64,000 bases of DNA, taken from positions 1 to 64,000 of the forward strand of contig CAIUPP010000026.1 in NCBI GenBank assembly GCA_903901045.1, written 5' to 3'. This document shows, piece by piece, positions 15,202-23,773 of this stretch (position 1 is its first letter; the number at the start of each line of letters is the position of its first letter). The translations under genes were made by a program, and so were the position numbers. The stretch is from an uncultured Planctomycetota bacterium (GTDB lineage: Bacteria; Planctomycetota; Brocadiia; CAIUPP01). Below the pieces are notes generated by a model. That model worked only from the letters and a program-made list of their open reading frames with translations, was not told the DNA's origin and did not search any database.

Positions 15202-16935
15202 ATGGCGGAAAAGAAGCAGCGTACCCTGGGCCAGGTGCTGGTTGAGAAGGGGATCATCACCGAGGAACAACTGGCCCAGGCTCGGCAACTGCTGGGCGAC
15301 AAGCCGGAGATGAAAATCGGTGACGTACTCGTCCAAACGCAGGCGGCCACTTGGGACCAGGTGTACGAGGCGCTGGCGGAGTTGCTCGGCTACCGATTCG
15401 TTGACCTGAGAAACACCCACGTTCCCGCCGAGGCGATCGAAGCGATGCCCAAGAGCATCGCGCGCAAGCATCGCCTGGTGCCCATCGGCGAGGAGGATGG
15501 CGTACTGATTGTGGCCATCACCGACCCGTTCGACCTCTACGCGATGGACAACCTGCGCTTCTACCTCGGGCGCGAGGTGCGCTGCGTCCTGGCCGCCCCC
15601 GACGCGGTCGAAGAGGCGATCAACAAGTATTACGGCATCGAGGAATCCACCGTCGACAACATGCTCGCGGAGTTCACCGAGAGCGACCTGGGTCTGGCCG
15701 CCGCAGCCGAGCAGGTCGAGGATGACAGCGAAGACTCCGCCATGATCCGCCTCGTCCAGTTGCTCATCACCGAAGCGGTGAAGATGCGCGCCAGCGACAT
15801 TCACATCGAGCCGATGAAGAACAAGCTGCGCGTGCGGTACCGCGTGGACGGCAACTGCCAGGAGATGGACAGCCCTCCCAAGAAACTCCAGGGGCCGATC
15901 ATCTCGCGCGTGAAGATTCTGGCCGGCATCGACATCGCCGAGAAGCGGCGGCCGACGGACGGGCGCATCTCCATGCGCGTCGCGACCAGTTCCTTCGATA
16001 TTCGCGTCAGCGCGCTGCCGGCCACCCACGGCGAGTCCGTCGTCATGCGCCTGCTCATGAAGGAGTCCGTGCTGATCAACCTTCAGGAGCTGGGGTTCTA
16101 CGAGACCGACTACCGCCGGTTCGAGGGCATCATCAAGCGCCCCAACGGCATCTTCCTGGTCACCGGGCCGACCGGGTCGGGCAAGACCACCACGCTGTAC
16201 GCGGCACTGCACGAATTGAACCGCCCCGACAAGAAGATCATCACCGCCGAGAACCCCGTGGAGTACAACCTCTCCGGCATCAACCAGTGCGAGGTGCGCG
16301 AGCGCATCGGCGTCACGTTCGCCCTGATCCTGCGCGCCATGCTGCGCCAGGCCCCCAACATCATCCTCGTCGGCGAAATCCGCGACGCCGAGACCGCGCA
16401 GATCGCCATCGAGGCCGCGCTCACGGGCCACTTGGTGTTCAGCACCCTGCACACCAACGACGCCCCCTCGACCATCGCGCGCCTCATCGACATGGGGATC
16501 AAGCCGTTCCTGGTCGCCTCCTCCGTGCAGGCGATCATGGCGCAGCGCCTCGTGCGCCGCATTTGCAGCGGCTGCAAGGCGCCGCACGTGTACGAGAAGC
16601 GCGAACTGGCCTCCATCGGCATCAAGCCCGAGGATATCAAGAACGTCACCCTCTACAAGGGGGCCGGTTGCCAGCGCTGCCGCGGCAAGGGCTATCGCGG
16701 GCGCGTGGCCGTATTCGAGTTGATGGAACTGGACAATCACCTGCGCGAGATGGCGTTCCGGCGCGACACCGTCACGGAGATCCGCAAGTATGCGCGCAGC
16801 GCCGGCATGGCTAGCCTGCGCGACGACGGCGTGCGCAAGATCATCGCCGGCGTCACCACCATCCCGGAAGTGCTGGAAATCACGGCCAAGGAGTACGACG
16901 AAAGCGAGTCCACCGCCGCCTCGGCGGGCGCTTGA
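15202..16935 (+). CDS. pilB: Type IV pilus / type II secretion assembly ATPase PilB/GspE (first copy)
   Basis: 577 residues. The N-terminal MshEN-like T2SSE_N domain (TLGQVLVEKGIITEEQL, about residues 7-70, plus a second half) can bind cyclic di-GMP in relatives; here the motif is degenerate. The C-terminal ATPase has Walker A GPTGSGKTTTLYAAL, an Asp-box region, Walker B ILVGEIRDAETAQIA and a His-box TLHTNDAPSTIARL. A four-cysteine zinc module (ICSGCK and GCQRCRGKGY) is present. ATG 15202 has GGAG 8 nt upstream; a GTG at 15187 would add five residues. First gene after the strong promoter. These hexameric cytoplasmic ATPases power pilus extension or secretion. Confidence 0.93.
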   Translation: MAEKKQRTLGQVLVEKGIITEEQLAQARQLLGDKPEMKIGDVLVQTQAATWDQVYEALAELLGYRFVDLRNTHVPAEAIEAMPKSIARKHRLVPIGEEDGVLIVAITDPFDLYAMDNLRFYLGREVRCVLAAPDAVEEAINKYYGIEESTVDNMLAEFTESDLGLAAAAEQVEDDSEDSAMIRLVQLLITEAVKMRASDIHIEPMKNKLRVRYRVDGNCQEMDSPPKKLQGPIISRVKILAGIDIAEKRRPTDGRISMRVATSSFDIRVSALPATHGESVVMRLLMKESVLINLQELGFYETDYRRFEGIIKRPNGIFLVTGPTGSGKTTTLYAALHELNRPDKKIITAENPVEYNLSGINQCEVRERIGVTFALILRAMLRQAPNIILVGEIRDAETAQIAIEAALTGHLVFSTLHTNDAPSTIARLIDMGIKPFLVASSVQAIMAQRLVRRICSGCKAPHVYEKRELASIGIKPEDIKNVTLYKGAGCQRCRGKGYRGRVAVFELMELDNHLREMAFRRDTVTEIRKYARSAGMASLRDDGVRKIIAGVTTIPEVLEITAKEYDESESTAASAGA

Positions 16936-16963
16936 CGCATTGGAATAGGAGATCGCACGGAAG

Positions 16964-18121
16964 ATGCAGATCAACAAACTCTTGCAGACAGTCGTGAACC
17001 AGAAAGCCTCCGACATCATCCTCACCGTCGGTTGCAAGCCGATGCTGCGCCTCCATGGACGCCTGGTGCCCCTCCAGACCAAAGTGCTCGAAGCCGAGGA
17101 CACCGTCACCCTGATGAAGAGCATCACCTCCGAGCGCGGCCAGCAGGAGCTGCAGGAGGTGGGGGGGACGGACTTCGGGTTCAGCTTCGGCGACCAGGCC
17201 CGCTTCCGCGTCGCCGTCTTCAAGCAGCGCGGGTACATCGGGGTGGTGCTTCGTTTCATCCCGAACAAGCTGCTCAGTTTCGACGAGATCGGCTTGAGCG
17301 AGACCATCAAGAAACTGCTCTGGCGTCCGCGCGGCCTCTTCCTCGTCACCGGCCCCACCGGCTCGGGCAAGAGCACCACCCTGGCCACCATGATCGACTA
17401 CATCAACCAGAGCCGGGACTGCCACATCATCACCATCGAAGACCCGATCGAGTACTACCATCCGCACAAGCGCTGCGTCGTCACGCAGCGTGAACTGGGG
17501 GTGGACGTTCCCAGCTTCGCCGAAGGGCTGCGCCGCGCACTGCGCCAGAACCCGGACGTGATTCTGGTCGGAGAAATGCGCGACCTGGAGACCATCGAAA
17601 CCGCCATTTCCGCCGCCGAGACAGGGCACCTCGTCTTCGCCACCCTCCACACCAACAGCGCCGAGGGAACGATCAACCGCATTGTGGACGCCTTCCCCCA
17701 GCAGCAGCAGGAGCAGGTGCGCATCCAGTTGGCCACCAACATGATCGCCGTGCTTTGTCAGGCGCTGCTGCCGGACACCACGGGCAAGAACCGCGTCGCC
17801 GCCTTCGAGATCATGGTCCAGACCCCGGCCATCAGCAACCTCATCCGCACCACCAAGGTGTACCAGATCGCCTCCGAAATTCAGACCGGCTCCAAGCACG
17901 GCATGATCCTGCTGGACGACTCGCTGGCGATCCTGTTCCACAAGGGGAAGATCACCGAGGAAGAAGCGATGAACCGTTGCCGCAGCCCCGTGGACATGGA
18001 GCAGAAGCTGCGCATGCCGCCGCGCATGTTCCTGGGGGATACTCCCGGGGCCGCGGGTGGCGAGGGAGACAAGGGACGCAAGCCGGCGATTCAGATTGAT
18101 ACGGCGCGCAAGTCGGAGTGA
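16964..18121 (+). CDS. pilT: Pilus retraction ATPase PilT
   Basis: 385 residues. PilT-type hexameric ATPase: ASDIILTVGCKPMLRLHG at the N-terminus, Walker A GPTGSGKSTTLATMIDYIN, ITIEDPIEY Asp box, Walker B ILVGEMRDLETIETAI, ATLHTNSAEGTINRIVD His box, and AFEIMVQTPAISNLIR (the AIRNLIR-like retraction motif). It lacks the N-terminal MshEN domain and zinc cysteines of PilB. The C-terminal 40 residues are an extra Lys/Gly-rich tail. It sits between two pilB copies in the same operon. PilT identity argues that at least part of this machine is a retractable pilus and not purely a T2SS. Confidence 0.92.
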   Translation: MQINKLLQTVVNQKASDIILTVGCKPMLRLHGRLVPLQTKVLEAEDTVTLMKSITSERGQQELQEVGGTDFGFSFGDQARFRVAVFKQRGYIGVVLRFIPNKLLSFDEIGLSETIKKLLWRPRGLFLVTGPTGSGKSTTLATMIDYINQSRDCHIITIEDPIEYYHPHKRCVVTQRELGVDVPSFAEGLRRALRQNPDVILVGEMRDLETIETAISAAETGHLVFATLHTNSAEGTINRIVDAFPQQQQEQVRIQLATNMIAVLCQALLPDTTGKNRVAAFEIMVQTPAISNLIRTTKVYQIASEIQTGSKHGMILLDDSLAILFHKGKITEEEAMNRCRSPVDMEQKLRMPPRMFLGDTPGAAGGEGDKGRKPAIQIDTARKSE

Positions 18122-18156
18122 CCGTTTCGGACGTGTGAAAGGAAGAGACCACAGGG

Positions 18157-20154
18157 ATGGCTCAGGAACCGAAAAAGAAGGCGGCGCCCCCCGCGCCCGC
18201 CCCGGCAACACCGGCGGCGAAGGCGGCTCCCGCGGTGACGGCGGCGAAGGTGTCGGCCGCCGCCCCGGCCGCAAAGGGGGCGGCCGCAGCGTCCGCCGCC
18301 AAGCCGCCAGCCGCTGCGCCTGCCGCGAAGGCGACCGCCGCTGCAACCCCCGCGAAGGGGGCAGCCGCTGCGCCCGCCGCGCCGGTGGAACCCGCCGGCA
18401 TCGGTCCGGGCACCTTCGGCGAAGTGCCCGAGACGCCCCCGCAGGCCGAGCGTAAGCCGATCGGCCAGATCCTCAAGGAAATGCGCCTCGTCACCGAGAG
18501 CCAGATTCAGGAAGCGCTGGCCATCCAGAAGCAGTCCGGCGGCGCGCTCGGGACGATCCTGGTCAGCCTCAACTACGTCACCGAACAGGAAGTGCTCACG
18601 GCCCTGGGCATCCAGGCCGGCATGGACGTGGTCGATCTGGACACGATGGACATCCCGGAAGATGTGATCGCGCGGGTCTCTCCCTCCATTGCGCAGGTCT
18701 ACCACATCATCCCCACGAAGTACGAAAACGGCGTCCTGACCGTGGCGATGGCCGACTCGCTGAACATCAAGACGCTGGATGACCTGCGCTTCCTGCTGGA
18801 CGTGGAGGCGCGCGGCGCCGTCAGCAACGACGCCGCGGTCAGCCGCGCGCTGGAGCGGTACTATGCCGGCGTGCAGGAGTCCGTCGAGAGCCTGCTGGCC
18901 GAGCTGGATGACGGCACGATGGCGGATATCGTCAACACCGCCAGCGAGTCCATCGACCTGCAGACCCTTGAGGAAATGGCCGACGCCGCGCCGGTCCGCA
19001 AACTGCTCAACTATGTGCTGCTGGTAGCCATTCGCGACAAGGCCTCCGACATTCACTTCGAGCCGTTCGAGGAAGAATTCAAGATCCGTTACCGCATCGA
19101 CGGCGTGCTTTATGAAATGGTGCCCCCGCCGAAGCAACTGGCGCTGGCCATCGCCTCGCGCATCAAGGTCATGGCGGACCTGGACATCGCCGAGCGCCGC
19201 ATGCCGCAGGACGGACGCGTCGAGCTCAACATCAGCGGCAACCCGGTCGACCTGCGCGTCAGCATCCTGCCCACCATGTTCGGCGAGAGCTGCGTGCTGC
19301 GCGTGCTCGACCGCTCGGTCGTCCAGCTTGACCTGCGCCGCCTGGGGCTGCGCGATGACGAACTCATCGCCTTCGACCACCTGCTCCAACTGCCCAACGG
19401 CATTATCGTGGTCACCGGCCCGACCGGCTGCGGCAAGACCACCACCCTGTACGCCGCCCTCAATACCGTCAACACGATCGACGTCAAGATCATCACCACC
19501 GAAGACCCCGTCGAGTACGACCTGGAAGGGGTGGTGCAGGTGCAGATCAACTCCGAAATCGGGCTGACCTTCGCCGCCTGCCTGCGCAGCATCCTGCGGC
19601 AGGACCCCGACAAGATCCTCGTCGGCGAAATCCGCGACGTGGAAACCGCCCAGATCGCCGTGCAGGCCAGCCTGACGGGGCACGTGGTGTTGAGCACCCT
19701 CCACACCAACGACGCCCCGAGCACCGTCACGCGCCTCATCGATATGGGGCTGGAGCCTTACCTGATCACCGCCACGCTGGAGGCGGTGGTGGCGCAGCGG
19801 CTCGTGCGCCGCATCTGCTCGCGCTGCAAGAAGGAATTCACCCCGACCGAGGACATGCTTCTCGAACTGAACCTGCGCCCCGCCGACGTGCGCGGCAAGC
19901 GCTTCTTCTATGGCCCGGGCTGCGACACCTGCAACAACACCGGGTACAAGGGGCGCATGGCGATTTTCGAAATTCTCTCGCTGGATGACGAAATCCGCGA
20001 GATCGTCATGAGCCAGGGCTCGACCCAGGCGATTCGCGAAGTCGGCTCCCGGCGCGGGATGCGCTCGCTGCGCGAAAGCGGCCTGCTGGCCATCTACGAC
20101 GGGGATACGACCATCGAGGAAGTCGTCCGAGAGACGATCCTTACCGGACAATGA
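18157..20154 (+). CDS. Type IV pilus / type II secretion assembly ATPase PilB/GspE (second copy)
   Basis: 665 residues. The first 75 or so are a low-complexity Ala/Pro/Lys stretch (repeats of APAAKG/AAAAP), unlike the first copy. Then an MshEN-like domain (PIGQILKEMRLVTESQIQEA), the ATPase core with Walker A GPTGCGKTTTLYAAL, TTEDPVEYD, Walker B ILVGEIRDVETAQIA and TLHTNDAPSTVTRL, and a zinc module (ICSRCK and GCDTCNNTGYKG). The two copies share domain order but not the linker, so they probably serve two assembly systems or states. Start ATG 18157; AAGGAAG lies upstream. Confidence 0.92.
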   Translation: MAQEPKKKAAPPAPAPATPAAKAAPAVTAAKVSAAAPAAKGAAAASAAKPPAAAPAAKATAAATPAKGAAAAPAAPVEPAGIGPGTFGEVPETPPQAERKPIGQILKEMRLVTESQIQEALAIQKQSGGALGTILVSLNYVTEQEVLTALGIQAGMDVVDLDTMDIPEDVIARVSPSIAQVYHIIPTKYENGVLTVAMADSLNIKTLDDLRFLLDVEARGAVSNDAAVSRALERYYAGVQESVESLLAELDDGTMADIVNTASESIDLQTLEEMADAAPVRKLLNYVLLVAIRDKASDIHFEPFEEEFKIRYRIDGVLYEMVPPPKQLALAIASRIKVMADLDIAERRMPQDGRVELNISGNPVDLRVSILPTMFGESCVLRVLDRSVVQLDLRRLGLRDDELIAFDHLLQLPNGIIVVTGPTGCGKTTTLYAALNTVNTIDVKIITTEDPVEYDLEGVVQVQINSEIGLTFAACLRSILRQDPDKILVGEIRDVETAQIAVQASLTGHVVLSTLHTNDAPSTVTRLIDMGLEPYLITATLEAVVAQRLVRRICSRCKKEFTPTEDMLLELNLRPADVRGKRFFYGPGCDTCNNTGYKGRMAIFEILSLDDEIREIVMSQGSTQAIREVGSRRGMRSLRESGLLAIYDGDTTIEEVVRETILTGQ

Positions 20155-20229
20155 CACGGGATGTTCCGCCGCGCGGCGGAGGAGATTGGCGCCGGCCTGC
20201 CTGACGGCACGCTGGAGGAGGGTGAGACA

Positions 20230-21465
20230 ATGGCGACCTACCGATTTGAGGCGATGAACGCGCAGGGCCAGTCGGTCCGCAACGAGATCGAGGCCGGCTC
20301 CGAAGAGGAGGCGATCCAGAAGATCCGCGCGCAGAAGCTCTTCCCCACCAGCATCAAGGAGAAGGTCGGCAAGCACGGCACGACGGCCGGGGCCGGGCCC
20401 AAGGCGCGCAAGAAGACGATGGCGTTCGGCGGCGTCAGCAACAAGGCGCTGACGCTGTTCACCCGGCAGCTCTCCACGCTTCAGGACGCCGGCCTGCCCA
20501 TCGTGCGCAGCTTGAAGATTCTGGAAGGGCAGCAGAAGCCCGGCACCTTGAAGAACACCCTCATCAGCGTCAGCGACGACGTCGAAGGTGGCATGACCTT
20601 CAGCGAGGCGCTGAGCAAGCACCCCAAGGTGTTCGACAAGCTGTACGTGAACATGGTGCGCGCCGGGGAGGTGGGCGGTATTCTGGACTCCATTCTCCAG
20701 CGCCTCGCGGACTTCCGCGAAAAGGCCCAGCGTCTGAAGAAACAGATCATCGGCGCCATGATCTACCCCGCCGCGGTCATCACGGTGGCCGGCGGCATCC
20801 TCGCGGGCATCATGATCGGCATCGTGCCGAAGTTCAAGAAGATGTTCGAGGAACTGGACGTCACCCTGCCCACCATGACCCTCATCCTCATCTCGGCGAG
20901 CAACTTCATCGCGAACAAGTACTACTGGGGGCTGGCCTTCATCGCCGGCGTCATTGTGGTGATCAAGGCGATTACCGCAACCTCCGGCGGGCGCTTCATC
21001 GTGGATAAGCTGAAGCTGAAAGTGCCCCTGTTCGGCAACATCATCAACAAGGCGGTCATCGCGCGCTTCACGCGCACGCTGGGCACGCTGGTGGCGGCGG
21101 GCGTGCCGATTCTGGAGGCGCTGAACATCACCAAGGACACCTCCGGCAACATGGTCGTGGCGCGCGCCATCGGGCACGTCCACGACAGCATTCGCGAGGG
21201 AGAAAGCATCGCCGAACCCCTCGCCCAGAGCAAGATATGCGACGACATGGTGGTCAACATGGTGGACGTCGGCGAGGAAACCGGCGACTTGGACAAGATG
21301 CTCCTGAAGATCGCCGACCAGTACGACGAAGATGTGGACGTGGCGGTCGCGAGCATGACCAGCTTGATCGAGCCCATGATGATCATCTTCCTGGGAGGCG
21401 CGGTCGGCTTCATCGTCATCTCCCTGTTCCTCCCGCTCATTAAGCTGATGAACAGCATTGGATGA
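20230..21465 (+). CDS. pilC: Inner-membrane platform protein PilC/GspF
   Basis: 411 residues from ATG 20230, preceded by GGAGGAGGG. Two tandem GspF/T2SSF domains: LTLFTRQLSTLQDAGLPIVRSLK with LYVNMVRAGEVGG in the first half, and FTRTLGTLVAAGVPILEALN with MVVNMVDVGEETGDLDKML in the second. Each is followed by hydrophobic segments (VITVAGGILAGIMIGIVPKF; MMIIFLGGAVGFIVISLFLP). It forms the membrane platform that couples the PilB/PilT motors to pilin assembly. The reading frame is open upstream to 20161, but that extension has no family match. Confidence 0.93.
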   Translation: MATYRFEAMNAQGQSVRNEIEAGSEEEAIQKIRAQKLFPTSIKEKVGKHGTTAGAGPKARKKTMAFGGVSNKALTLFTRQLSTLQDAGLPIVRSLKILEGQQKPGTLKNTLISVSDDVEGGMTFSEALSKHPKVFDKLYVNMVRAGEVGGILDSILQRLADFREKAQRLKKQIIGAMIYPAAVITVAGGILAGIMIGIVPKFKKMFEELDVTLPTMTLILISASNFIANKYYWGLAFIAGVIVVIKAITATSGGRFIVDKLKLKVPLFGNIINKAVIARFTRTLGTLVAAGVPILEALNITKDTSGNMVVARAIGHVHDSIREGESIAEPLAQSKICDDMVVNMVDVGEETGDLDKMLLKIADQYDEDVDVAVASMTSLIEPMMIIFLGGAVGFIVISLFLPLIKLMNSIG

Positions 21466-21527
21466 CAAGGTGGAAGTATGAAGCATGAAGGAAGCAGTGA
21501 AGGATTGAGTTTTCAAGGAGCCGGCAG

Positions 21528-22466
21528 ATGAATACTTTCAGGCTGAACCGGTCTTGGGCCGGCGCGTTCACCCTCATCGAAATGCTGGTGGTGATCGCCA
21601 TCATCGGGATTCTGGCCGGTATTTTGCTTCCGGTGATCGGCATGGCCCGCGCCAAGGCGCGCTTCACGCAGGCGCGTTCCGACGTGGCGGGCTTGGAGCA
21701 GGCGCTGACGCAGTACGCGCTTGACTTCGGCGCGCTGCCGCCGGACAGCAACGCGGGACTGAGCTCCCCCGGGACGGACTTCTCGCCCATGGACACCCCC
21801 AACGAATGTCTCGTCTGGTTCCTCACGCGCACCTGGAGCCGCGCCAACACCGCACCGGGCTGCCCCTGGGGCAGTTGGCCCGCGAGCCCGGCCAGTTGCT
21901 CCACCGTCCATTCCCGTTTGGCAGGCGGTCCCTATTTCAGTCCCAAAGCCAAGCAGACCCGCGACTATGACAGTGACGGCTTCAACGAGTTCGTGGACCC
22001 GTGGGGAATGCCGTACTTCTATCGCTCCCGCTACAACGTGACGACCGACACGGCCGATCCGAGCTACCAGCCGCTGCACAGCGCCGAGGGGGGGGACGTC
22101 TATTCCGTCGGAGTGAATGAGAAAACTCACGGGAGCTGGAAGGTCGCGAGCGTCAGCATGAACGGCGCGAAGTACAGGATCACCCTGGCCGCCGGAGAGG
22201 CCCGGGCCGGCTGGAACGCCGTCTCGGTGAATTTCGGCGGCGCGGAGTTCTTCGTCACCGGCTGGGGGGACAACTATGTGGAAATTGACAGCAACCCGGG
22301 CGCGGTGAGTTCCGCCCTGATCCTCTATCATTTCAACAAACCGTACGGCGGCAATGAAGTGCGCGGCCTGTGGGGGAGCAGTGGCGACGGCAACGACATC
22401 GAAGGCGCCAATTCCAACGTCATCGCCGAAGAGAAAGATCGCGACGACGTCTGCAACTGGCAGTGA
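21528..22466 (+). CDS. Type II secretion/pilus pseudopilin, GspG-like
   Basis: 312 residues. Class III signal: cleavage expected in SWAGA|FTLIEMLVVIAIIG, with Glu at +5 and a 20-residue hydrophobic helix, then the GspG-style helix ARAKARFTQARSDVAGLEQALTQYALDFGALPP. The C-terminal 200 residues are an elongated globular domain with DPWGMPYFYRSRYN, a common pseudopilin strand. Start ATG 21528 with AAGGAG upstream. A short degenerate repeat of the GAAGTATGAAGCATGAAGG type lies just upstream (21472-21508). First of a run of seven prepilin-like genes. Confidence 0.88.
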   Translation: MNTFRLNRSWAGAFTLIEMLVVIAIIGILAGILLPVIGMARAKARFTQARSDVAGLEQALTQYALDFGALPPDSNAGLSSPGTDFSPMDTPNECLVWFLTRTWSRANTAPGCPWGSWPASPASCSTVHSRLAGGPYFSPKAKQTRDYDSDGFNEFVDPWGMPYFYRSRYNVTTDTADPSYQPLHSAEGGDVYSVGVNEKTHGSWKVASVSMNGAKYRITLAAGEARAGWNAVSVNFGGAEFFVTGWGDNYVEIDSNPGAVSSALILYHFNKPYGGNEVRGLWGSSGDGNDIEGANSNVIAEEKDRDDVCNWQ

Positions 22467-22474
22467 GGACGCGG

Positions 22475-22993
22475 ATGAACGCGAAACAGAACCATCCGGC
22501 GGCGGGGTTGACGCTTATTGAGTTGCTCGTGGTGATCGCCATCATCACGATCATCGTCAGCGCCATCGTCGTCGCTTCCTTCTCCGCCCTGAAGGCCGGA
22601 CAGATTCGCGGCACGCGCGCCGTCATGCAGAAGATTGCCCTGGGCCTGGCGCAGTACAAGCTCGATAACGGCATGTACCGCCCCTCCGGCGTCAACGGCG
22701 TGCCGTACAACTCCCCGGCGGACAGCACCTACGCATTGTGGGAAGCGCTGGAGGCGGATGGCAAGTACCTGAGCGTGCCGGCGGCCAACAAACTGGCGGA
22801 CACGGCCGGCCCGCCGGAAGCGCCGAACCCGCGCTATAAGTACATCGACGCCTGGAAGCAGCCGCTCTGGTACCAGTGCGATGGCCCGGACTATTCGACG
22901 TTCAAGCTCACCAGCGGCGGCCCGGACCTGATCCTTGGCGACCCGACGAACCCGTCCGACGATACCGTCGGCGATAACATTGTTGTCGAGTAA
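22475..22993 (+). CDS. GspG-like major pseudopilin
   Basis: 172 residues. Cleavage site PAAG|LTLIELLVVIAIITIIV with Glu at +5, the GspG helix GTRAVMQKIALGLAQYKLDNGMYR, and a C-terminal YIDAWKQPLWYQCDGPDYS segment containing the conserved Trp/Pro pattern. Size and layout fit the major pseudopilin (PulG/GspG). ATG 22475 follows the upstream stop by 8 bp. Confidence 0.88.
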   Translation: MNAKQNHPAAGLTLIELLVVIAIITIIVSAIVVASFSALKAGQIRGTRAVMQKIALGLAQYKLDNGMYRPSGVNGVPYNSPADSTYALWEALEADGKYLSVPAANKLADTAGPPEAPNPRYKYIDAWKQPLWYQCDGPDYSTFKLTSGGPDLILGDPTNPSDDTVGDNIVVE

Positions 22994-22996
22994 CGT

Positions 22997-23773
22997 ATGA
23001 TGAAGATGAGTTCATTCAGCCGTCTTGGCGGAGCGCCCAGTCCCCGGCGCGCCGGGGGTAAGGCGCGCTCCGCTGCCGCCTTCACCCTGATCGAAATGCT
23101 CGTCGTCCTGGCGATCATCGGCGTCGTGGCGGCAATGAGCCTCCCGTTGGTGCTTCCGATGATGCGCCGCAAGAGCATCGACCAGGCGACCGAGCAGGTG
23201 AAATCCTCTCTCATCTTCGCCCGCAGCCGCGCGATTCAGACCCAGCGCATGGTCAACGTCACCTTCCTGGCCCGGGAGCGCGCCATCGTCGTCAGCGATT
23301 ACGACGTCCTGCGCGGCTCCACGCGGCCCCCGTTCTGCGCGCATAACACATTCAACTACGAGCCTTACGGGAATACGACGGCGGGCAACCGCGTCGCTAA
23401 AGCCGATGATCGTTTCATAAAGCTCACCGCTGCCGCCGTGCCCGTCGGGAGTTCGACGATTCAGTACCTCCCGGAAGGATGCAACTTCGACTTGGGGGTC
23501 GGCGCCACGTATGATCCGAACGATGGGGCCCGGGTGGCCCTGACTTACATATTCCTCCCCGGCGGATCGGTCTGGACGCTCCCGCCATCCGCTGACACGG
23601 GACTCAGAGATGTCGAGGATGGTTGGATCAAGACCACCCTGACGGGGAGTAACGGCAAGCCGATCGGGCCTATCATCATCGGGCCGCAGCGCAAGGGCCC
23701 CAACGACGTTTCCACCGTTCAGGTGGCGGTGTATGCCATGACCGGCCAGGTGACCAGCGAGCAGTTGCAATGA
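22997..23773 (+). CDS. GspH/FimT-like minor pseudopilin
   Basis: 258 residues. Cleavage site SAAA|FTLIEMLVVLAIIGVVAA, then a helix carrying KSSLIFARSRAIQTQRMVNVTF, the sequence typical of GspH/FimT. The C-terminal beta domain includes YIFLPGGSVWTLPP. Start ATG 22997, immediately after the upstream stop. Minor pseudopilins of this type form or prime the tip of the pseudopilus. Its stop overlaps the next start in ATGA. Confidence 0.86.
   Translation: MMKMSSFSRLGGAPSPRRAGGKARSAAAFTLIEMLVVLAIIGVVAAMSLPLVLPMMRRKSIDQATEQVKSSLIFARSRAIQTQRMVNVTFLARERAIVVSDYDVLRGSTRPPFCAHNTFNYEPYGNTTAGNRVAKADDRFIKLTAAAVPVGSSTIQYLPEGCNFDLGVGATYDPNDGARVALTYIFLPGGSVWTLPPSADTGLRDVEDGWIKTTLTGSNGKPIGPIIIGPQRKGPNDVSTVQVAVYAMTGQVTSEQLQ

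Noticed and set aside
15145-17391. Very long open frames on the minus strand opposite pilB/pilT, and similarly 18091-21516 and 50567-54013
   Set aside because: They mirror well-supported plus-strand genes in high-GC DNA; their translations are rich in His/Arg/Asp/Gly with no family features.
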